Assembly (NCBI GenBank): GCA_963576725.1
Contig: OY755252.1
Location: 40,118,599-40,182,598, forward strand
DNA: 64,000 bases
From: Azorinus chamasolen
Taxonomy: Eukaryota; Mollusca; Bivalvia; Cardiida; Solecurtidae
Direction of reading: 5' to 3'
The notes below the pieces were generated by a model. The model worked only from the letters and a program-made list of their open reading frames with translations. It made no database searches and was not told the origin of the DNA. Position numbers and translations under genes: made by a program. Of the stretch, positions 30,719-42,700 are shown one piece after another (position 1 is the stretch's first letter; the number at the start of each line of letters is the position of its first letter).

Positions 30719-33700
30719 GTAAGTATTTTTCAATTTTCTTTAGTTTGACAGAATGCTCGCTCGCATGTAAATCCAGAAAGCTTCAGATTTAGCTTTATAT
30801 TTTAAAGTCATGTGTTTTCGCGGATGTTGTAGGTGTCAATTCTTCAATTTTTACACCAGTTCATATTGCTAATGTATTTCATTGGGCGCATTCTCTTTTC
30901 TTTTTGTAAACTCTATCAATAATCGACATGACTTTTGGATATTCGTTAATTTACGTTCTATAATGGTCAATGAACAAGGGTATTTTAGGCATTTTCAGAG
31001 AATGTAGAATCAGATCTATGTATGACAATCATTACTGTTTTCATATTTGAAATTACGCACATTCTAGCACCCAACAGTTTGAATTAACTCTGTATGACAG
31101 AAATTATCATAAATTCTATCTGACAATCACAAATTGCAGTTGCAATAGTTATAGTCTCATTAATGAGCTGTAAGACATACAGCATTCTAATTTTGTGATG
31201 GTTTCCATCTTACAGTCTCATGGCAATACGTCAAATATGGGGTGGAAATCGTTAATTTTCTAATTTATAATCAGGTCATGTTGGGCCTAATTTTCAATGT
31301 AAATCTGCATTTTTGTGGTAATTGTAATTACTGTAATTATTGTAACATGGTGAAAAGTTGTGACTCGACTGGGACTCGAACCCATGGCCTCTGGCTTACC
31401 ATGCCAACACTCTACCGACTGAGCTACCAAGCCACACAGTAAAGCCTATCAACTTATTTCACCATAATCTCTACCCGGCTACACACACAATTCAAACACT
31501 GACCTCAGATACGCTTATAAATCTACACTGCAACTGTGGCTACTTAGGCATACACTACAAATAAGATCCAAGTATTTACCCGAGTGTGATCTTTTATTTC
31601 AGTTTTTGTGGCTGCCCTGGTCACAACGGCCTCCTCAATGTACTCAAGTACTGATGTGGTAGAGTTAAATCCCAATAATTTCCAGAGCAAAGTGATAAAT
31701 AGTGATGAAGTGTGGCTGGTAGAATTCTACGCGCCATGGTAAGTACATGTATGGCATGCAAGTCAATTTAATTCTTTACTAGGTAGAGTTCTCTGCACCA
31801 TGGTAAATATGTCACAAGAGTCAATTTAACTCTTTTCTAGGTAGAGTTCTATGCACCATGGTAAATATGTCACAAGAGTCAATTTAACTCTTTACTAAGT
31901 CTAATCCTGCCTAAATAGGTCTTTGCAGATACCCATCTGTAGGAGCCATTTGATTAACCCTTTCCCTGTTCATGTAACAAATAATGGCATCATGAATACA
32001 GTCGAGTCCCGGTTATTCAAACACCTCATCACCGATGTTATTTGAAGCCTGATGTTAGTCCCGTCTCCATCCTTCTTATTTCTGTGTTAGATATTTTTGA
32101 TTATTTAAACACATGCCTTATTCAAAATGAATTTCTGGTCCCCGGCACTTCGAATAACCGGGACTCGACTGTACTTATTAGTTGAATTTTTATAATGGCA
32201 TATGTACACATGATGTTTTAGTATTGGTAGAATCTGTAGGGTCAGGTCTATTATAAAGGCAAACAGAGCAGGAGCCAGGTCAGATTGCTCCTACAGGCAG
32301 ACCCTGATCAGATTGCTCCTACAGGAGCCAGGTCAGACTGCTCCTACAGGAGCCGTCTGATTTCTACTCTAGTTTTGCAAACACATGAAAAAATGGTGCC
32401 AAAGCGACTCATTCAGCTTATCAATATTGTGGAGTTTATCATTGGCAAAGTTTCATTTTCATTCAGGTGTGGTCACTGTCAGTCACTTGCTCCAGAGTGG
32501 AAGAAAGCAGCAACTGCCTTGAAAGGTGTGGTTAAAGTGGCTGCAGTAGACGCTAATGAGCATCAGTCTCTCGGGGGCCAGTACGGTGTCCAAGGCTTCC
32601 CAACCATCAAAGTGTTTGGTTTGGACAAGAAAAAACCCACAGACTACCAAGGTATTTATCTAGTTGATTGAGTTGTATTTTTATCCATGCTAGATACAGT
32701 CATTTGCAAACAGTGTAGATCCAGATCAGAAGGCTCCTTGGAGAACCCTCTGATCAGGATCTGCACTGTTTGTCACTTAAATTCCTATAGGAAGTTTAAG
32801 CCTTTCAGCTCAGAGCTCCAGCTGTTTGGGAAGAAAACTACAGTAAAACCTCTCTATAACGGCCACAAAATTGTGTTGATTAGTTGGTATTTAGGGCAGG
32901 TGGCTGCTTAAAGCAAGGTGAAAGTAAAACAGAACGCTCCTATATGTTTTAATTTAATCTTGCTTTAAGCAGCCACCTGCCTTTAACACAAAATATTTGA
33001 TGTAATTTAGTGGCCATTATAGAGAAGTATTACTGTACTCATAAATGCTTTTGATATTTCTCCACCAAACCCAGGTTACCCTATCTTGTTGGTACTCGGA
33101 GGTGCCCCAAAGAGACAACTCTAATAAGCACCAACAAGACGGGAAACATTGTAGCCATTGTTGAAAATAAAGAAACGGATCTATCAAATTCCATTAGCAA
33201 ACAGAGCAGACCCTGATCAGACAGTTCCTATAGGAGTCGTCTGATCTTGGTCTACTCTGTTTGCAGATGCATGAAAAGGCATTTACATGAAGGAACGGGT
33301 TAAGGAAGTAAGATATTTAGTGAGAACAGTACATGTCTAAAGGTGTAATAGCTTTGTTTCCCTACCGTGATTATCATATGAAGCAGATGAATTAAGCGTT
33401 GACTTTAAGTATGTTTGCTATATAAAGTGTTTTTATATCAGGACCCCGTCAGGCATCTGGTATTGTGGAAATTGGTCTGAAGGAAGCTTCGAACATGGCT
33501 CGCGCCAGACTGTCTGGCAAGAAGGGCAGTGGTGGTAGCAGTGGTGGCGGTGGTGGTGGAGGAAAACCGGTAAAGCTGCTTTATTACTCAGTAATAGTGT
33601 GCATACAGTAAACTCCCTCAAAACCGGAAATCTAGTTGAGGAGAATTTAGATACTTTTAAGAAGGAGGCTGCTTAATGCAGGGTTAAAGTCATGCAGAAA

Positions 33701-36700
33701 GCTCTTAGAGGAACTGTCTTCTAGACTGGTATTTAAACAATTTAATGTCTGGTTTAGAGGGATTTTACTGTTATTGGAGTCGTAGAGTCATTTAGGGTGA
33801 ACACTGTTCATACACCTACTGCTACATGTTTGAATTTCTCAGAACTGTATACAAGACCCTTAGGTTATAAAACTTTCAAGTTTGAGTCTGAGTTCATTCT
33901 CAAGTATCTGATAGGTCAGACTTTAAGCAAGCTCTAAATCTTGACGAATCAAAAATGAAAATGAGACAAAAATGAATAAAGAGACAGGAACTATTTACCT
34001 ATGATAAACAGTGAATGTCTTGAGTTTGTTTCTCGCAATCTGCATGTTGTAAATCAATCATGATAAAAATGCTCTGGTATCAAAAGACACATTTAGTGAA
34101 ATGCCTAACTAAGAAATGCAGTACTATTCTGCAGCCTTTACTCTTTAATACAAAAATGGCTGCTTTATGCATAATAAAGGCAATGTAATTTCGACTGCAG
34201 GATGTTTTCTTTTCATGTGATTCTTTGTGATGGAAGTGTTGTCATTATGTTTGAGGAACATTTTACAATGCCTTCAAGTTTATGTTAGCTTATAATAGTT
34301 AGCAGCTTTGGCAAAACTAAAGCAATGCCATACCCATGCTTTTCCTTTTTTATATTTGCAACAATTTCAATTTTCCTCCACCATAATACCCTCTCAGGGG
34401 ACCTCTGGGAAAGATTGAAACACACCTTATGGTCACAGAAATAGAGAAAATATGTTCCTGTTAAAACATGTATTAGTATATATATTTTTTTATTTTTATT
34501 GTCTAAATAAAAACCACTTTAAAAAATCCCAATAGTACAAATTCATTTATGAGTAACAAGGAACCCTGTAACAACTTACCTGTATTATGTATGTAACTAG
34601 AAAATACTAGAAATATTCTCAGTTTAAATAACACTTTCCCTCATATAAACACCTTTTCACACATTTGCAAACAGAGTAGACCCAGATCAGATGGCTCCTA
34701 TAGGAGCTGTCTGATCAGGGTCTGCTCTGTTTGATTAAGACATGATATCGATCAGACTCCACAGTTCTTGTCAAAGCAAAAAAGTTCCTTGAAAATTTTA
34801 CAGTATAATAAATTAAGTTATAAATATTCATGATGTCATTATTTCTTATTGAGCAGGGAATGGGTTAAAGAGACTCATAACTATCAACAGTAGAAGGAAC
34901 TATCATGATAGTTATCAACTTTCAGAAATACCATCAACTTAACCCTTCACTTGCTATTCACGTCAATATACCTACCTGTAAATAGTGCAGACCCAGATGA
35001 GACAGCTCCTGAAGGAGCTGTCTCATCAGGGTCTGCACTATTTACAAGTTGATTGTGCAACCAGTGCACTTCACAGCAGTGATTGCACAGCGAAATACTT
35101 GTATACAGTGAAGATATATGTAATTATACAACAGGGCATGGGTAAAGAAGGAGAAATGTATTTTAAAATTCAGCAAGCGAAGGGTTAATACTATCATAAG
35201 CAAAACTATCACGATAAATCAAATTATCATTTCACCCCTAGTTTTACTGTAATAGCCCTAATCAATTGTGGTGCATTCAGTGATTGATTGTGAGCCCGTA
35301 CAGTTTAGCTGATTTTTAAAAAAAAAAAAAAAATTATACACAGAGCTCATACTAGATGGAAAAAAAATACCAACTTAACCTTCAGGCTGACCCAGCAGAT
35401 GTTGTTGAGCTGACAGACTCCAACTTTGAAGACATGGTTATCAACAGCGATGATATTTGGCTGGTAGAGTTCTTTGCTCCATGGTGTGGTCACTGTAAGA
35501 ATCTTGCACCCCACTGGGCTCAGGCAGCCACTGATCTGAAGGGGAAGGTGAAACTTGGAGCCTTGGACGCCACCGTCCATCAGATCATGGGTAACAGATT
35601 TGGGGTGAGTGGATAGATTGTAGTAAAACTTATTTTAACCCTTTACTTCATACAAACACCTCTCCATATTTTTGCAAATAGAGTAGACCCAGATCAGACG
35701 GCTCCTGTGTTTGATCAGGGTCTGCTCTGTTTGCTCATGAAATAAGATCTGACTCTACAGTTTCTACCAATGTACAAACAGTGTCTAAACTATCGATGCT
35801 CTGTTCTGTTTGTAAGATAATATGTATCCGGTGTCTAAACCGACCAATAATATGTTGTGTTTGTAAGTAAGAATTGAAGAGTAATACATGTAGGAGAAAC
35901 ATCCTTTGAAATTGTCAGTTTTGATAACGGTTCTTACAGCAACAATGTTACAATTGACTATTTCACAAAGTCGTACATTAATCAAATCTCTACATGATTG
36001 TCTTTTGACACGTTTGCAAACAGGGTAGACCCAAATCAGAAGCCTCATATAGGAGCTGTCTGATCAGGGTCTGCTCTGTTTGCTTATGGAATTATATACA
36101 TCTTATTATTCAGTTTTTACCATGACCAAACTGTGCACACCCTTATACAATTTCAGGAAATAAGTAGAGTAAAACTTCTCTATAACGACCACTAAATTAC
36201 ATCAAGTATTTTATGTTAAAAGCAGGTGGATGCTTAAAGCAAGGTGAAAGTAAAAAAGAATGCTCCTACAGGAGCGTTCTGTTTTACTTTCACCTTGCTT
36301 TAAGCAACCACCTGTCCAAACTACCAACTAATGAACACAATTTAGTGGCCGTTATAGAGAGGTTTTACTGATGTCATTATTTCTTTGATGTATATATACC
36401 AGGTAAAAGTTTAAGACTTGGTTTATTTTCTGTTACGACAGGTTCGGGGTTATCCAACAATAAAATATTTCCCAGGTGGCTCGAAAGACGGATCAGCTCA
36501 GGAGTATGATGGTGGAAGAACTGCATCAGATATCGTATCTTGGGCTCTCCAGAGAGTTGCAGAAAATGTACCACCTCCGGATGTCTATGAGGTATGTATG
36601 TGCATGTAATAAATGTTATTTAACCATTTCCCTCATAGGTTAGTTTTAGGCCCAACCTCTTTGAATAAATCTACCGAAAAGGAGCATTTACTTAGGAAAG

Positions 36701-39700
36701 GGATTTTTTTTTAATTGTGTAGTTTTGAAGCAAATGTGATAAATAGAGCATTTGTATATTGCGGTTATTTCTTCCTTCATTATCTATATTTAACCCTTTC
36801 CTTCGTGGATACCGGTATTTATACAAGAATTTCTCACTTCATGAATGTTAACCCTTTACTCCATGAATATTCATGTAAAAAATAATTACATCCTATAGGA
36901 GCCGGCTGATCTTAGACCACTCTGTTTGCAAAGGTGTGTTTATGGAGTAAAGGGTTAAAGGTTATAAAGGCATCTCCATGGAGTAAAGGGTTAGAGGTTA
37001 TATAGACATCTCCATGGAGTAAAGGTTATAAAGGCATCTCCATGGAGTAAAGGGTTAACGGTTATAAAGGCATCTCCATGGAGTAAAGGGTTAAAGGTTA
37101 TATAGACATCTCCATGGAGTAAAGGGTTAAAGGTTATATAGACATCTCCATGGAGTAAAGGGTTAAAGGTTATATAGACATCTCCATGGAGTAAAGGGTT
37201 AAAGGTTATAAAGGCATCTCCATGGAGTAAAGGGTTAACGGTTATAAAGGCATCTCCATGGAGTAAAGGGTTAAAGGTTATATAGACATCTCCATGGAGT
37301 AAAGGGTTAGAGGTTATAAAGACATCTCCATGGAGTAAAGGGTTAAAGGTTATATAGACATCTCCATGGAGTAAAGGGTTAAAGGTTATATAGACATCTC
37401 CATGGAGTAAAGGTTATAAAGGCATCTCCATGGAGTAAAGGGTTAAAGGTTATATAGACATCTCCATGGAGTAAAGGGTTAACGGTTATAAAGGCATCTC
37501 CATGGAGTAAAGGATTAAAGGTTATATAGACATCTCCATGGAGTAAAGGGTTAAAGGTTATATAGACATCTCCATGGAGTAAAGGGTTAGAGGTTATAAA
37601 GACATCTCCATGGAGTAAAGGGTTAAAGGTTATATAGACATCTACATGGAGTAAAGGGTTAAAGACTATAAAGACATCTCCATGGAGTAAAGGGTTAAAG
37701 GTTATAAAGGTGTCTCCATGGAGTAAAGGGTTAGAGGTTATATAGACATCTCCATGAAGTAAAGGTTATAAAGGCATCTCCATGGAGTAAAGGGTTAAAG
37801 GTTATAAAGGCATCTCCATGGAGTAAAGGGTTAAAGGTTATAAGGGTGTCTCCATGGAGTAAAGGGTTAAATGTTATAAAGGTGTCTCCATGGAGTAAAG
37901 GGTTAGAGGTTATAAAGACATCTCCATGGAGTAAAGGGTTAAAGGTTATATAGACATCTTCATGGAGTAAAGGTGATAAAGGCATCTCCATGGAGTAAAG
38001 GGTTAAAGGTTATATAGACATCTACATGGAGTAAAGGGTTAAAGACTATAAAGACATCTCCATGGAGTAAAGGGTTAAAGGTTATAAAGGTGTCTCCATG
38101 GAGTAAAGGGTTAGAGGTTATATAGACATCTCCATGAAGTAAAGGTTATAAAGGCATCTCCATGGAGTAAAGGGTTAAAGGTTATAAAGGCATCTCCATG
38201 GAGTAAAGGGTTAAAGGTTATAAGGGTGTCTCCATGGAGTAAAGGTTATAAAGGTGTCTCCATGGAGTAAAGGGTTAGAGGTTATAAAGACATCTCCATG
38301 GAGTAAAGGGTTAAAGGTTATATAGACATCTTCATGGAGTAAAGGTGATAAAGGCATCTCCATGGAGTAAAGGGTTAAAGGTTATAAAGGCATCTCCATG
38401 GTGTAAAGGGTTAAAGGTTATAAAGGCATCTCCATGGAGTAAAGGGTTAAAGGTTATAAAGACATCTCCATGGAGTAAAGGGTTAAAGGTTATATAGACA
38501 TCTCCATGGAGTAAAGGGTTAAAGGTTATAAAGACATCTCCATGGAGTAAAGGGTTAAAGGTTATATAGACATCTCCATGGAGTAAAGGGTTAAAGGTTA
38601 TAAAGACATCTCCATGGAGTAAAGGGTTAGAGGTTATAAAGACATCTCCATGGAGTAAAGGGTTAGAGGTTATAAAGACATCTCCATGGAGTAAAGGGTT
38701 AAAGGTTATATAGACATCTCCATGGAGTAAAGGGTTAGAGGTTATAAAGACATCTCCATGGAGTAAAGGGTTAAAGGTTATAAAGGCATCTCCATGGAGT
38801 AAAGGGTTAGAGGTTATATAGACATCTCCATGGAGTAAAGGGTTAAAGGTTATATAGACATCTCCATGGAGTAAAGGGTTAGAGGTTATAAAGACATCTC
38901 CATGGAGTAAAGGGTTAAAGGTTAGATAGACATCTCCATGGAGTAAAGGGTTAGAGGTTATAAAGACATCTCCATGGAGTAAAGGGTTAGAGGTTATAAA
39001 GACATCTCCATGGAGTAAAGGGTTAGAGGTTATATAGACATCTCCATGGAGTAAAGGGTTAAAGGTTATAAAGGTTATATAGACATCTCCATGGAGTAAA
39101 GGGTTAAAGGTTATAAAGACATCTCCATGGAGTAAAGGGTTAACGGTTATATAGACATCTCCATGGAGTAAAGGGTTAGAGGTTATAAAGACATCTCCAT
39201 GGAGTAAAGGGTTAAAGGTTATAAAGGCATCTCCATGGAGTAAAGGGTTAGAGGTTATAAAGACATCTCCATGGAGTAAAGGGTTAGAGGTTATAAAGAC
39301 ATCTCCATGGAGTAAAGGGTTAAAGGTTATATAGACATCTCCATGAAGTAAAGGGTTAAAGGTTATATAGACATCTCCATGGAGTAAAGGGTTAAAGGTT
39401 ATAAAGACATCTCCATGGAGTAAAGGGTTAAAGGTTATAAAGGCATCTCCATGGAGTAAAGGGTTAGAGGTTATAAAGACATCTCCATGGAGTAAAGGGT
39501 TAAAGGTTATAAAGACATCTCCATGGAGTAAAGGGTTAGAGGTTATAAAGACATCTCCATGGAGTAAAGGGTTAAAGGTTATATAGACATCTCCATGAAG
39601 TAAAGGGTTAAAGGTTATATAGACATCTCCATGGAGTAAAGGGTTAAAGGTTATATAGACATCTCCATGGAGTAAAGGGTTAAAGGTTATAAAGGCATCT

Positions 39701-42700
39701 CCATGGAGTAAAGGGTTAGAGGTAATAAAGACATCTCCATGGAGTAAAGGGTTAAAGGTTATATAGACATCTCCATGGAGTAAAGGGTTAGAGGTTATAA
39801 AGGCTTCTCCATGGAATAAAGGGTTAGAGGTTATAAAGGCATCCCCATGGAGTAAAGGGTTAAAGACTATAAAGGCATCTCCATGGAGTAAAGGGTTAGA
39901 GGTTATATAGACATCTCCATGGAGTAAAGGGTTAAAGGTTATATAGACATCTCCATGGAGTAAAGGGTTAGAGGTTATAAAGACATCTCCATGGAGTAAA
40001 GGGTTAGAGGTTATAAAGACATCTCCATGGAGTAAAGGGTTAAAGGTTATATAGACATCTCCATGGAGTAAAGGGTTAAAGGTTATAAAGACATCTCCAT
40101 GGAGTAAAGGGTTAGAGGTTATAAAGACATCTCCATGGAGTAAAGGGTTAAAGGTTATAAAGGCTTCTCCATGGAGTAAAGGGTTAGAGGTTATAAAGGC
40201 ATCCCCATGGAGTAAAGGGTTAAAGGTTATAAAGGTGTCTCCATAGAGTAATGGGTTAAGTAGGAGTTCACTATGAACCAAGGTTTGACTGAATTTTTCA
40301 GATAACCAGTCAAGAAACATTGGCAGAGAATTGCAACGATAAACAGCTGTGTGTTGTCTCTGTACTGCCACACATCCTCGACTGCCAGTCAAAATGCAGA
40401 AACAAATATATTGACATGTTGAAAACAGTTGGTGAACACTTCAAAACCAAGCAGTGGGGGTAAGTAATCAGTAGATTTTTTTATACCTTTTATTTCATGT
40501 TTAACCCTTTAATTCATGAATATTCATGTAAGAAATAATGACTGAATGAACAATAATTAGATGAATTTTTACAATGGCACATGGGCCATGTCAGAAACTG
40601 TAGAATAAATTCATATAGTTCCTTAAACAAACATAGCAGATTCTGGTCAAACAACTCCTATAGGAGCTGTTTGATGTGGGTCTTCTCTGCAAAGGTATTA
40701 CAGACATATCTTTGGTGTAAAGAGTTAAATGTTTTTTACACTGTTTTTCAGATGGCTTTGGGTAGAGGCCATGAGCCAACCACAGCTGGAGCAGAGCTTG
40801 GAGATAGGAGGATTTGGATACCCAGTAAGTAATAATTTAATGTGTTAATCCAGTACCGCATGAATATTAATGTGAGATATAATGACATCATGAATATATA
40901 TTAGGTGAATATTTATAATGGTATATGAATACGGGATTTTTTGACCATGTCAGAAACTGTAGAATCAGATCTATATACATTTTGTAATTCCATAAGCAAA
41001 TAAAGTAAACCATGATGATTGATCAGACGGCTTCTACAGAAGTCATCTGATCTGGATCTTCTGTTTGCAAATGCACCAGAAAGCATCTTTGTCTAGTAAA
41101 GGTTTATATACTGAAACTTCAGAGTTGAGGCATGCATGTCTTTCAGACTTTATGTATGGGCAACTTGCCTGTAAGAGGACTGACTTGACCTTTATGTAAC
41201 TAACATTTTAGTATAACAACTTGCAGAATAGTAGCTTTATGATCTATGTGCCTGTCTTTAGATTGAAACAAATGTTTTATACATGATTATCCAAGTTTTT
41301 GAGGCCTTCAGATTCATCTACATGTATTATGATTTTTACTGGATAATCCAGCCATCTGAAGCCTTCAGAGCCATGTATAAGTCACATTACTCCAGCCATC
41401 TGAAGCCTTCAGAGCCATGTATAAGTCACAATAATCCAGCCATCTGAAGCCTTCAGAGCCATGCATAAGTCACAATAATCCAGCCATCTGAAGCCTTCAG
41501 AGCCATGTATAAGTCACATTACTCCAGCCATCTGAAACCTTCTAGGGATGGGAACGAATAGTCGAATATTCGAATACCGTTCCGAATATCGAATAGTAAT
41601 ACTGCTATTCGAATATTCGGAAAAAAAAATGAAAAAAATATTAAATTCATAATTTTTCTCTCGTCTTTATTCTTCCACCTCAAAAGCCAACCTGTGTTAA
41701 TTAGCTGGCGAACGTTGACAGTTTGACACGTGACTATCTCTTTCCCAATACACGGTCCGATGGATAGTACGCCGATTTGGGTATTTATGACCCTAATCCC
41801 TGTGTTAATTAGTTGGGAGAGATTTGATAATTTGACACGTGATTGCCTCTTACCTATTACATGGTCCACTTGATGGTCCGCTGATTGGCGTGTTTAAAGA
41901 CCCCTAATCCCTTATCAATCCCCTAAAGATAACCATGCGCGACAGTCCAAACCACTGTGCAATCAACACATATTTTCTCGCTTCTCAGATGTACTAGATA
42001 ACACGAGTTACTAAATATAGAAGTACACATGAAATCCCTATCTGGAACACCCCTGGTCCTGTGTATTCATACGCGCGATTAGGCGAAATCAATACAAGGG
42101 AAGTTTTCTTGAAGTGTAATTTTCAAAGCGAGGCTAAAATAGTACGATGTTACTGTTACTGTTGGAAACGGAAGTCGCAATACGCAATGGAAAGTAGTAC
42201 TTTACAACGTCCGTTGATTTGCTTGGTTTTAAGGTGAATTTAAGCGAGAAAAATTATATAACACTGGTTTTGTTAAAGCCGATGGCTTCTATACATGTGT
42301 TGGTCTGTTCCTGTTTGAAACTCGCTAAAGCTTGTTCTCGACTGGGAACAGACCAACATCGGATATAGAAGCCACATGTCTTTAACAAAACACATGCTTG
42401 ATTCTATTAGTCTTTTTGCCCTCGACTTGTTAACGATGTAAGCGTGATCATTAGACTTTCTTATCAGGATCCACACTGTTTGTCACTTTGATCTATGTTT
42501 CCCTATATTTTGACCAGACACCGAGTCATTTTGATTGAAACAAGTTTGATAAGTTGTAAATATTATGATATGCAAATATTACGCAACCACCTAGTAACAC
42601 CGTTGTCAAGAGTATCGCTTCGAAATGAATGTGTGCCTTGATCTGGTTCTATCAATGAATGTGATTATGAACGTGATTAAATATGATTGTGATACAAATG

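Noticed and set aside
36959..40259. CRISPR-like array (regular repeat, many copies)
   Set aside because: No spacers: units are contiguous 36-mers, in a eukaryotic intron and derived from a MITE end.
36959..40259. Interstitial telomere-like repeat (GGGTTAA/GGGTTAG)
   Set aside because: GGGTTA occurs once per 36-bp unit, never as TTAGGG tandem; the motif is the MITE terminus.
38332..40392. 686-codon minus-strand open frame with a 12-residue repeat ([12 protein letters not shown])
   Set aside because: It is the complement of a 36-bp intron minisatellite; the frame is open only because the unit is a multiple of 3 without stops. No domain, and it lies antisense to PDIA6 intron 6.
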